From Mucinivorans hirudinis (GTDB taxonomy: Bacteria; Bacteroidota; Bacteroidia; Bacteroidales; Rikenellaceae): a stretch of DNA of 64,000 nucleotides. Numbering within the stretch: position 1 is the stretch's first letter; each line of letters starts with the position of its first letter. The stretch lies in NCBI GenBank assembly GCA_000723505.1, contig HG934468.1, forward strand, positions 2,078,798 through 2,142,797. The letters are read 5' to 3'. The notes beneath the pieces are model-generated. The model was not told where the DNA came from, did not search any database, and worked only from the letters and a program-made list of their open reading frames with translations. Shown here one piece after another: positions 36,033-43,450 of this stretch. The position numbers were made by a program, and so were the translations under genes.

Positions 36033-37463
36033 ATCCCTTCTTGTGCTCTTGACAACCCCAATTCCGCTCCAAGCCAAAAATAGCGTCATCAGCGGCGAGA
36101 GCCAACAGAAGAAGGCAAAGGGCAGGTAGGTGAGTGTGGCAACGCCGAGCACCGAGGCTTGCGTTGCACCGCAGGTGTTCCAAGGAATGAGCACCGAGGT
36201 TGCCGTTGCCCCATCCTCAAGCGTTCGACTGAGCAGGCGGCTCTCTAATCCCGAACGTCTGAAGGCATTAACAAACATCTTGCCCGGAACAACAATGGAC
36301 ATATATTGGTCGCCGGCAGTTATGTTGAAGAGCAGGCAAGAGCCCGTAGCCGTTGTTACCAATCCCCCGCGTGATTGCACCCGTGAGAGTATAGCTTCCG
36401 TGATTCGCTCCAAAAAGTGCCCTGCTTCCATTATGCCGCCAAAAATCATTGCCGTTAATATCAGCCATATAGTGCCCATCATTCCACCCATACCACCCGT
36501 TGTGAGCAGCTTATTTACCTCTCCGTTTGCGGTCTGTGGTTCGGTCGTCCCATACATCGAACGCATCAATATTTCATAGCCTTTCTCTACGGTCAAGTCT
36601 CCTTGGCAGAGCGTTGAGAGAAACTCCTGCTGAAATAGTGCCGCCACTAAAATAGCCATCAGTGAGCCTATGAGCAGTACGGGCACTGCCGGTATTTTCT
36701 TGATTATCAAATAAATTGTTAGTATAGGAACTATGAGCAGCCCCCAATGAATGTTATATGTGGAGGCTATGATACTCTGAAATTCATCGACCTTCGACAC
36801 TTCAGCCGTGCCTCCCTCCGTGAAGATGGTTATTGCCACAAAAGCCAAGATAGTGAGCACGATAGTGGGAATTGTGCTCTGCATCATATAGCGTATGTGT
36901 GCAAAAAGTTCGGTATCCGTAACTGCCGAGGCTAGGTTTGTGGTGTCTGACAGTGGCGAGACCTTATCTCCGAAGTATGCACCGGAAATAATCGCGCCCG
37001 CCGTGTAAGCCTCATTGAATCCCATTGCCGAGCCTATGCCCAGCAGTGCCACCCCCACCGTTGCCACCGTGCTCCACGAGCTGCCCGTCGCCACCGACAC
37101 TGCCGCGGTAATCACCACACAGGCAGGCAGAAAAAACTCCGGACGCAGAACATTCAATCCATAGTATATCATCGTGGGAATCACTCCACTAACCATCCAC
37201 GAGCCCGACAATATCCCTACCATCAGCAGTATCATCATCGCCGGCAGTGCCGCCGTGATGGTGTGTACAATGCCCTGCATCAACATCGTCCAGCTCACCC
37301 GATTATATATCGCAATCACCCCCGCCACAAACGATGCCAGAAGCAATGATAGTTGATTTGCCCCCGCAAGAGTGTCATCGGGCACGACGAAAACATTAGA
37401 CATAATCAACCCCAACAGTAGAACTATTGGGGTGATAGATTGTATTATGGTAGGGTTTTTCAT
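36030..37463 (-). CDS. nhaC: NhaC family Na+/H+ antiporter
   Basis: A 477-residue polytopic protein of the NhaC family, exchanging Na+ (or another small solute) for H+. Characteristic blocks are ATGSSWSTVATVGVALLGIG, GAIISGAYFGDKVSPLSDTTNLA and the C-terminal SVLIPWNTCGATQASVLGV. It is last in a minus-strand series after tsaC, 64 bases away, and converges on the sus-like operon. Some NhaC-like proteins carry organic acids, so the substrate is not certain. Confidence 0.9.
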   Translation of the reverse strand: MKNPTIIQSITPIVLLLGLIMSNVFVVPDDTLAGANQLSLLLASFVAGVIAIYNRVSWTMLMQGIVHTITAALPAMMILLMVGILSGSWMVSGVIPTMIYYGLNVLRPEFFLPACVVITAAVSVATGSSWSTVATVGVALLGIGSAMGFNEAYTAGAIISGAYFGDKVSPLSDTTNLASAVTDTELFAHIRYMMQSTIPTIVLTILAFVAITIFTEGGTAEVSKVDEFQSIIASTYNIHWGLLIVPILTIYLIIKKIPAVPVLLIGSLMAILVAALFQQEFLSTLCQGDLTVEKGYEILMRSMYGTTEPQTANGEVNKLLTTGGMGGMMGTIWLILTAMIFGGIMEAGHFLERITEAILSRVQSRGGLVTTATGSCLLFNITAGDQYMSIVVPGKMFVNAFRRSGLESRLLSRTLEDGATATSVLIPWNTCGATQASVLGVATLTYLPFAFFCWLSPLMTLFLAWSGIGVVKSTRRD

Positions 37464-37527
37464 ATTCTGGTTGAGGTTGAGCGGTGGAATTATCGAGAGG
37501 AGTTCTAAAAATTTTAATGCTCCCCCC

Positions 37528-38088
37528 CTAATTTCTAATTATCTCCACTTCGCCTGTTAATCCGAGTTTAATGATACTCGAGGGCTTACCGGTGGCTCCA
37601 CGCTCAAATTTTCTATCAACAATTAAATCTACACCGTCCTTAATAATTTGTGTAATCTCATTGAAATTGGCAGGGCTTTTTTCGCCCGAAATATTAGCCG
37701 AGGTCGAAACCAGCGGACGGCGCAGCTTGCGTATCACCTCACGACAGAAGTCGTTGTCGGGAATACGAATGGCAATTGTCTTCTCGGGTGGCAGCAGATT
37801 TTGCGCAACACCTACACCCTCAGGCATAATCAGCGTCAAAGGCTTGTCCGATAGGTTCAGTAAATCCCAAGCCACCTCGGGCACTTGGCGCACATAACGC
37901 ACAATATTGTCTGCGGAATCGACAAGAACTATCATCGAAAGTTTGTCTGTCCGTTTTTTTAGTGCATAAATTTTCTCAACCGCCTCCCCATTTGTGGCAT
38001 CGCATCCCACTCCCCAAACCGTATCCGTAGGGTACAGAATTATGCCTCCGCGCTTTAGCACCTCTACCGCTTGTGTAATCTCATCCAT
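37528..38088 (-). CDS. tsaC: L-threonylcarbamoyladenylate synthase (TsaC/Sua5)
   Basis: A 186-residue YrdC-domain enzyme that makes threonylcarbamoyl-AMP from Thr, bicarbonate and ATP for the t6A37 modification of tRNA. Visible blocks: GGIILYPTDTVWGVGCDATN near residue 15, KRTDKLSMIVLV, and RRPLVSTSANISGEKSP. It is the short TsaC form without the Sua5 C-terminal domain. Its ATG overlaps the DUF59 gene stop as TAATG. Confidence 0.94.
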   Translation of the reverse strand: MDEITQAVEVLKRGGIILYPTDTVWGVGCDATNGEAVEKIYALKKRTDKLSMIVLVDSADNIVRYVRQVPEVAWDLLNLSDKPLTLIMPEGVGVAQNLLPPEKTIAIRIPDNDFCREVIRKLRRPLVSTSANISGEKSPANFNEITQIIKDGVDLIVDRKFERGATGKPSSIIKLGLTGEVEIIRN

Positions 38089-38408
38089 TATATCAATCCC
38101 AATTCAAGCATAGCCTCCTCGGAAATCAGACTTCTGTCCCAAGCCGGCTCAAATGTTAGTATCACATCTACCTTCTCTACTCCCTCCACCTTAGCCACAT
38201 CGTCATTCACCTGCTGCAGTAGCTCGTCCGCCATCGGGCAGTTGGGCGCAGTGAGGGTCATACGAACAGTGGCTACCCGCTCGGGCGAATAGTCAATCTC
38301 GTATATCAACCCCAGGTCATAGATATTGACCGGTATCTCGGGGTCATAAATATTTTTAAGTGTGTAGATTATATTTTTTTCTACTTCAATAATCTCAGCT
38401 GCAGTCAT
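38088..38408 (-). CDS. DUF59 / SufT-like Fe-S assembly protein
   Basis: A 106-residue MIP18/DUF59 protein. Conserved NIYDPEIPVNIYDLGLIYEI near residue 18, LTAPNCPMAD with the invariant cysteine, and the C-terminal FEPAWDRSLISEEAMLELG. Relatives (SufT, PaaD, yeast Cia2) help mature Fe-S proteins. It is coupled to tsaC and lies 45 bases after ftsH. The usual suf operon is not here, though sufE is at 46.4 kb. Confidence 0.9.
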   Translation of the reverse strand: MTAAEIIEVEKNIIYTLKNIYDPEIPVNIYDLGLIYEIDYSPERVATVRMTLTAPNCPMADELLQQVNDDVAKVEGVEKVDVILTFEPAWDRSLISEEAMLELGLI

Positions 38409-38453
38409 TTGCTTGAAACAATGGGTATAGGTCTCATCCTTGCCCCTTAGTAT

Positions 38454-40373
38454 TTATTCGCCTGTTTCTCGTTTACCGAAAATCTCTTCGAGGTCTTCGG
38501 TGAAGATAACTTCGCGCTCGAAGAGCATATTTGCCAAGTTGTCAAGCCCCTGGCGGTGCTCTTTCAAAATATTCTTAGCTATGGCGTAACAATCATCAAT
38601 CAAAGCCTTCACCTCGCGGTCAATCTCAATGGCTGTGTTTTCGGAATAGGGTTTAGAGAAAGCCATCTCTGCCTGTCCCGAACTATCGAAATAGCTCACA
38701 TTACCCAACTTCTCGCTCATACCGTAGTATGCAATCATTGCGTAAGCCATCTTCGAGGTTCGCTCCAAGTCGTTGAGTGCACCGCTGAACATCTGCCCGA
38801 AAACTAAATCCTCAGCCGCACGTCCGCCCAACAGCGATGCCATCTCGTGGGTGAGCTGCTCACGAGTAGTAATCTGGCGCTCATCAGGCAGATACCACGC
38901 CGCACCAAGTGCCTTACCGCGCGGGATAATAGTAACCTTGATGAGTGGATGTGCATACTTCAAAAACCAACTAACCGTTGCGTGTCCTGCCTCGTGATAG
39001 GCAATGGCGCGTTTTTCAGCCTCTTTGTAGACCTTATTTTTACGCTCCAAACCGCCAATAATTCGGTCGATAGCATCTAAAAAGTCCTGTTTTTCGACTT
39101 GAGCCTTATTATTGCGTGCAGCAATCAATGCTGCCTCGTTGCAGACATTTGCAATATCCGCACCCGAGAAACCGGGAGTCTGCTTTGCCAAAAAGGCTGT
39201 GTCCAATGCGGGGTCTAATTTGAGCTTTTGAAGGTGAACCCCAAAAATCGCTTCACGCTCCTTAATCTCAGGTAAATCTACCTGAATTTGTCTATCAAAA
39301 CGTCCGGCACGAAGTAGCGCCTTATCCAAAATATCGGCACGGTTTGTTGCGGCAAGGATAATTACTCCCGCGTTTGTGCCGAAGCCGTCCATCTCTGTAA
39401 GAAGCTGGTTAAGAGTGTTTTCTCGCTCGTCATTCGATGACCATCCATTGTTTTTGGAGCGGGCACGACCGATAGCATCAATCTCATCAATAAAAACGAT
39501 ACAAGGGGCTTTGTCCTTCGCCTGCTTGAACAAGTCGCGAACCCGCGAAGCACCCACCCCCACGAACATCTCCACAAAGTCCGAGCCACTCATCGAGAAG
39601 AACGGCACGTTAGCCTCACCCGCCACAGCCTTCGCCAGCAGCGTTTTACCCGTTCCCGGAGGTCCCACAAGCAGTGCGCCCTTTGGAATCTTACCTCCTA
39701 GCTCACTATATTTTTGCGGGTTTTTCAGAAAGTCCACAACCTCCATTACCTCTACCTTTGCCTCCCCCAATCCTGCTACATCTTTGAAAGTCACTTTGGT
39801 ATCGTTCTCTTTATCAAAGATTCGCGCCTTAGATTTGCCTACGTTCATCACTCCTCCCGGTCCGCCTCCGCCGGACATACGGCGCATAATAAATATCCAA
39901 AAGCCAATCATCGCCGCGATAATCAACACATTGAATATTATGTCGCTCCAGCCGTTATCCTTCTCCACAAAGGTCAAATCGGGAGCATTAATCAACCCCT
40001 TCTCTTCGACCAATCTATCGTAGTCGTTCTGAAATTTTTCGAGCGCGCCTACAGTGAAGTAGAATTGCGCACCCGACTCGGGGATATTTTTATATTTATC
40101 TTCTTTCTGATAGATGGCTATTTTATCGTGTTTAACATATATCTCAACAACGCGTTGATTTACAACTACTATCTTCTCTACATTTCCGCTTGGGAGAATC
40201 TTTTCGCTGAAATCTCGCCACGTAATTTCGCTCTGAGCCGTTGAAGGGCTCATAAACGACCAAATAACCAACCCCGCCGCAATAATACCCCACACCCACA
40301 TCATATTGAAACGTGGTGAGGGGGCATTACCCAGCGGCGACTTATTGCCACCTGTCATATTATTGTTTCCCAT
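38454..40373 (-). CDS. ftsH: ATP-dependent zinc metalloprotease FtsH
   Basis: A 639-residue inner membrane AAA+ protease. Two membrane segments (about 25-42 and 144-163) flank a periplasmic domain. The AAA module has Walker A GPPGTGKT (237-244), Walker [12 protein letters not shown] and a second region of homology around [20 protein letters not shown]. The zinc site is HEAGH at 460-464. The cytosolic protease domain is complete. The N-terminal Asn/Gly-rich cap is common in Bacteroidota. Preceded by rsfS on the same strand, 187 bases away. Confidence 0.97.
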   Translation of the reverse strand: MGNNNMTGGNKSPLGNAPSPRFNMMWVWGIIAAGLVIWSFMSPSTAQSEITWRDFSEKILPSGNVEKIVVVNQRVVEIYVKHDKIAIYQKEDKYKNIPESGAQFYFTVGALEKFQNDYDRLVEEKGLINAPDLTFVEKDNGWSDIIFNVLIIAAMIGFWIFIMRRMSGGGGPGGVMNVGKSKARIFDKENDTKVTFKDVAGLGEAKVEVMEVVDFLKNPQKYSELGGKIPKGALLVGPPGTGKTLLAKAVAGEANVPFFSMSGSDFVEMFVGVGASRVRDLFKQAKDKAPCIVFIDEIDAIGRARSKNNGWSSNDERENTLNQLLTEMDGFGTNAGVIILAATNRADILDKALLRAGRFDRQIQVDLPEIKEREAIFGVHLQKLKLDPALDTAFLAKQTPGFSGADIANVCNEAALIAARNNKAQVEKQDFLDAIDRIIGGLERKNKVYKEAEKRAIAYHEAGHATVSWFLKYAHPLIKVTIIPRGKALGAAWYLPDERQITTREQLTHEMASLLGGRAAEDLVFGQMFSGALNDLERTSKMAYAMIAYYGMSEKLGNVSYFDSSGQAEMAFSKPYSENTAIEIDREVKALIDDCYAIAKNILKEHRQGLDNLANMLFEREVIFTEDLEEIFGKRETGE

Positions 40374-40449
40374 ATCAGTTAGTTATGAATTATGAATTAC
40401 GAATCCGCAAATCCGAAAACCCACAATTACAATAGTTCTTTATTTTTTT

Positions 40450-40496
40450 CTTAGTTCCTGTCACCCTGCGTCAAGCGCGGGGTGATAGGAGCTAAG
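40450..40496. repeat. 21-pair hairpin between rsfS and ftsH
   Basis: Arms 40450-40470 and 40476-40496 pair along their full length with three G-T pairs around a 5-base loop; the core is TGTCACCC/GGGTGATA. A shorter related hairpin with TTGTCA and GGGGTGACAA is at 43324-43346. These look like REP-type intergenic palindromes. A seven-T run lies at its left, giving A's rather than U's on the minus-strand RNA, so it is not a standard terminator for rsfS. The rest of 40374-40560 holds a small GTTAATAA/TTATTAAC inverted repeat (40508-40536). Confidence 0.65.
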
Positions 40497-40560
40497 GTGA
40501 TGCGTTAGTTAATAAGTTGTTAAATGAATTATTAACAAACCATTCTAATTATACTCTGTT

Positions 40561-40899
40561 TTAATATTTTGTAATCGGAGCATCGCCCCATAGCTCCTCT
40601 AAACGGTAGTAATCACGCATTTGCGTTTGGAAAATATGGACAACAATATCACCATAGTCCATTGCAATCCAAAGGCTGTTTTCGCGTCCGTTCACACGCC
40701 ACACCTTCTCGCCGAGTTTTTTGCGAACATCCTGCTCAACGCCGTCTGCAATGGCACTGACCTGTACCGTTGATTCGGCATTGCAAATCACAAAATATTT
40801 GCAGATAGCACCGTCGAAGCGGCTCAAATCCAAGCTAATAATATTGTTTCCCTTCTTATCCTCAATCGCCTCTACGATAGTTTTTAGTAGTGTACTCAT
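40561..40899 (-). CDS. rsfS: Ribosome silencing factor RsfS
   Basis: A 112-residue Iojap/RsfS protein that binds L14 of the large ribosomal subunit and blocks subunit joining when nutrients are low. The family blocks are DLSRFDGAICKYFVICNAES near residue 24, WRVNGRENSLWIAMDYGDIVVHIF, and YYRLEELWGDAP. Normal length. It starts 24 bases after a clear TACCTTTG promoter box and is followed by ftsH, as is typical in Bacteroidota. Confidence 0.94.
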   Translation of the reverse strand: MSTLLKTIVEAIEDKKGNNIISLDLSRFDGAICKYFVICNAESTVQVSAIADGVEQDVRKKLGEKVWRVNGRENSLWIAMDYGDIVVHIFQTQMRDYYRLEELWGDAPITKY

Positions 40900-40922
40900 T
40901 ATTTTTAATAATTTTCAAAGCG

Positions 40923-40930
40923 CAAAGGTA
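40923..40930 (-). promoter_or_regulatory. -7 promoter element for rsfS
   Basis: TACCTTTG on the minus strand, 24 bases upstream of the rsfS ATG, the same octamer as in front of four other units in the window. Confidence 0.7.
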
Positions 40931-40947
40931 GTAAAAATTCCTAAGGG

Positions 40948-40983
40948 GTTTCCAAAAATTAGCTGTTAGTTATTTTTGAATTT
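40948..40983 (-). repeat. Intergenic repeat, copy 3 (minus strand)
   Basis: Read on the minus strand it matches the core of the 61-116 repeat (ATTCAAAAATAACTAACAGCTAATTTTTGG). It directly abuts the long inverted repeat at 40981-41067. Confidence 0.5.
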
Positions 40984-41067
40984 TTTACGGGTATCTTCGT
41001 ATTTTAATAGTCACTAGTATAGTTGGCCTGATGACTTAGTATTAAAATCCGAAGATGCCGATAAAAA
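40981..41067. repeat. Long imperfect inverted repeat
   Basis: Left arm 40981-41009 and right arm 41039-41067 match over almost 30 bases with a few mismatches and one shift (cores ATCTTCG/CGAAGAT and ATTTTAATA/TATTAAAAT); GTCA/TGAC extends it inward. It fills the gap between a DUF4251 gene and rsfS. The size and ends recall a MITE or a large terminator, but no target duplication is evident. Confidence 0.6.
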
Positions 41068-41156
41068 ATAACAAAGAACAACGGAGCATTCAGGCGAACA
41101 ACTCCAAGATGATGGTTTTTAATTTTTTGGAAGCCCTCAAATTTTCAGAAGCCCAC

Positions 41157-41642
41157 CTAAGGTAGTCGCTCTAGGTTACCATAAAAAGTTATGCTCGATA
41201 GGTCGTTCGAGCGAACATTCATCACAGCACTGCCATTCTCGGAGACCTCTATTGTAGTATCCACTGTTCCGTTGCGCCGAGGTGCTTTTGCCTTGATGGT
41301 TACGATTATAGTTTCGGAGCGGCGTCCCTTTTTCACCTTTTTTTCTATTTTGAAGTCGGTGGAGGTGTAGCTCAGTGGTGATTCATTGCTGAAACTTGCC
41401 GAGTAGGCACGTCCGTAGAATGGTAAATTACTTGTCAGAGAATCGGTTGTAACGCTCAATCCGTAGTCGGGTGTGAGGTCTACCGAAGGTTTTTGAGCCA
41501 GGTTTGTTATGGCTCGCGTGGCAACTATCTTGTACCTACCCCCATCAATTAGCTCATTTACCTGCTCCTTGGATAGTTCTTGAGCCAGTACAGCTACGCT
41601 ACTCAGCAATAACATTGTTACTGCAAAAATCATCTTTTTCAT
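41157..41642 (-). CDS. DUF4251 domain protein, second of a pair
   Basis: A 161-residue exported protein of the Bacteroidota DUF4251 family, function unknown. Signal peptide about residues 1-20 (SSVAVLAQ). Typical blocks are NLPFYGRAYSASFSNESPL and the C-terminal SITFYGNLERL. I chose the start at 41642 (MKKMIFAV); the longer frame would overlap the preceding gene. It lies 37 bases after its paralogue, so the two probably form an operon. Confidence 0.82.
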   Translation of the reverse strand: MKKMIFAVTMLLLSSVAVLAQELSKEQVNELIDGGRYKIVATRAITNLAQKPSVDLTPDYGLSVTTDSLTSNLPFYGRAYSASFSNESPLSYTSTDFKIEKKVKKGRRSETIIVTIKAKAPRRNGTVDTTIEVSENGSAVMNVRSNDLSSITFYGNLERLP

Positions 41643-41679
41643 AATCTTTTTTATTTTAGGAACGTCTTTTTTGCTGCAA

Positions 41680-42195
41680 TTAGTCTTGTAGTGCAACAAG
41701 TTTTGCATCATAATTTACGTTGATGCTGCGGAAATTTAGTGCTAAATTGACAGCCCCGTCCCTATAAGCGGTAATGATAAGCATCACGGGAAAGGTCAAT
41801 GTGCCGCTTGTGCCGTATGTTTCGATGCGCATAATGTAACTCTTTCCTCTCTTGTCCAGAGCCGAGCGTGTAACCTTCACGTTATCACTCTTGAAGGAGA
41901 GCATTCGCCCCCAGGTGCTGAAATTGTCAATGTTCTGGTGAATATTTTTCTTGTCGTAGAACGGCAGGCGAACGTCTAAGCTATTGTCGTCCAGTGTTAT
42001 ATTGGATATTGGAATAGACTCCGTATTTGCAATTCGCGGATCTAAGCCCACAATTTTACTGACCTCGACAGCGAACCTCTTAGACTCCAATAAACTTATT
42101 ATGTTCTTAGGAAACTCACTGTTTTTAGCTTGAGCGGCGGCGGTAATAGACATCACTGATGCCAAAATTACTAATAAAACCGATAACTTTTTCAT
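41680..42195 (-). CDS. DUF4251-like exported protein, first of a pair
   Basis: A 171-residue exported protein with signal peptide 1-21 (SITAAAQA). It shares a layout with its neighbour: VRLPFYDKKNIHQN corresponds to the LPFYGRAY block and it ends with a LNFRSINVNYDA stretch. Sequence identity between the two is low, so duplication is old. Function unknown. The cobalamin riboswitch unit is divergent to it. Confidence 0.72.
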   Translation of the reverse strand: MKKLSVLLVILASVMSITAAAQAKNSEFPKNIISLLESKRFAVEVSKIVGLDPRIANTESIPISNITLDDNSLDVRLPFYDKKNIHQNIDNFSTWGRMLSFKSDNVKVTRSALDKRGKSYIMRIETYGTSGTLTFPVMLIITAYRDGAVNLALNFRSINVNYDAKLVALQD

Positions 42196-42318
42196 TGCTT
42201 ACAACTTTTTTTAATTTTAATGTGCAATAAGCGTGCCAATCTTCCCTACTGCCATTATGGCACTAGGGGTTAGTTCTACCCGCTTGTGCGTGGAAATTGT
42301 TTTAAGTCGAGTTAATAC

Positions 42319-42349
42319 TTGGTGAAATCCATAATAAGATGTACCTTTG
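42319..42349 (+). promoter_or_regulatory. Promoter of the cobalamin-riboswitch unit
   Basis: TTGG (42319-42322) and TACCTTTG (42342-42349), with 19 bases between them, resemble the -33 and -7 boxes. Transcription would begin just before the riboswitch aptamer. Confidence 0.65.
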
Positions 42350-42357
42350 CGCTGCGA

Positions 42358-42545
42358 TGGTTTCCGAATCATACTCTTTCGTTGTGATTAGGAATTAAAT
42401 GGGAATGCCGTGAAAGTCGGCAACAGTTCCCGCTGCTGTAAGTTTCAATCCTTTTTCGAGGATTATTTGTTTTGACAATCTTTGCCACTGGCTTTTCGGA
42501 GCCGGGAAGGCGTTAAAACAGAAACGAGTCAGAAGACCTGCCTTC
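42358..42545 (+). promoter_or_regulatory. Cobalamin riboswitch
   Basis: The conserved core is plain: GGGAATGCCGTGAAAGTC (from 42401) with CAGTTCCCGCTGCTGTAA, then GCCACTGGC (from 42484), GGAGCCGGGAAGGCG, and the B12 box AGTCAGAAGACCTGCC (42527-42542). It would bind adenosyl- or methylcobalamin and lower expression of the downstream genes. A possible expression platform is AAGGCAGG (42597-42604), which can pair with CCTGCCTT of the B12-box end (42537-42544). Confidence 0.95.
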
Positions 42546-42710
42546 GCCTTTCAGATTTTGCAGTCTACGGGAAATGGACATTTTGAATCAACAAATAAGG
42601 CAGGAGCTTCATATACTTTTACGTTTAGAAAATTCCGGCGCTTCGTTTGCTGTAAAGTCTGATTATTATGATTTTTAATCAATTAACAATAGTCAAACTT
42701 AAATACAGAA

Positions 42711-43298
42711 ATGATGAAAAAGGAAAAACTAACCCTTAGATTTGGAGCAATCACTCTTATCGTATTGTTTGCCGCACTGAGCAGACTCATTCCGCACCCG
42801 AGCAATTTCGCACCTATCGGTGCTATGGCGCTTTTCGGAGCGGCCTACTACTCGAAACGCTATCTTGCGTTCCTAATTCCTATTTTCTCTATGTGGATTA
42901 GCGACCTCATCCTTAATAATGTGGTATACGGTGCATATTTCGACCATTTCGTTTGGTTTTACAGTGGCTCAATTTTTACGTATGGTGCTTTTGCTTTAAT
43001 CGTGGTTTTTGGGATGTTTTCACTTAAAAAAATCCGTGTAATGAACCTTGCTTTATCTGCTCTTTCCGCATCGGGGATATTCTTTGTTGTATCCAATTTT
43101 GGAGTATGGTTGTCGTCAGGAATGTACCCTCACACTTTTGGCGGATTGACTGCTTGCTATGCCGCGGGTATTCCATTTTTCCACAACACCATACTCGGTG
43201 ATTTTGTCTACACGGGAGCTATGTTCGGCATCTTTGAATGGTGTGTAAGAAGAGTCCCTCAACTGAGACCATTTCCTATCGAGCCAAGTAATAAGTAG
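42711..43298 (+). CDS. DUF6580 family putative transport protein
   Basis: A 195-residue integral membrane protein with about five or six hydrophobic segments and no large soluble domain. The N-terminal SRLIPHPSNFAPIGAMALFGAAYY and SMWISDLILNN blocks are typical of DUF6580, and the size and small-residue-rich helices recall ECF-transporter substrate-binding (S) subunits. It is the first gene after the cobalamin riboswitch, so a role in uptake of B12, a B12 precursor or cobalt is a reasonable inference. No ECF ATPase or T subunit is in the window. A double ATG leaves two equal starts (42711, 42714). Confidence 0.82.
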   Translation: MMKKEKLTLRFGAITLIVLFAALSRLIPHPSNFAPIGAMALFGAAYYSKRYLAFLIPIFSMWISDLILNNVVYGAYFDHFVWFYSGSIFTYGAFALIVVFGMFSLKKIRVMNLALSALSASGIFFVVSNFGVWLSSGMYPHTFGGLTACYAAGIPFFHNTILGDFVYTGAMFGIFEWCVRRVPQLRPFPIEPSNK

Positions 43299-43323
43299 AA
43301 TAGTCTGCTCAAAATTTTCGGTT

Positions 43324-43346
43324 CTTTGTCATCCGCCCCTGTTATG
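43324..43346. repeat. Small REP-like hairpin
   Basis: TTTGTCA followed by CCCC pairs with GGGG and TGACAA around a short loop, with a bulge of four bases. Related to the 40450-40496 hairpin. It lies between the DUF6580 and propeller-lipoprotein genes, where no promoter is visible, so the riboswitch probably controls both. Confidence 0.5.
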
Positions 43347-43450
43347 GGGTGACAAGGAGGTGTATTATGTCTAATAATAAGTGTGTTAAGTGAATCATTG
43401 GCGGGCTTTTGCGTAGGCACGCGAAGAATAAATTAATTACTAATCAAAAA

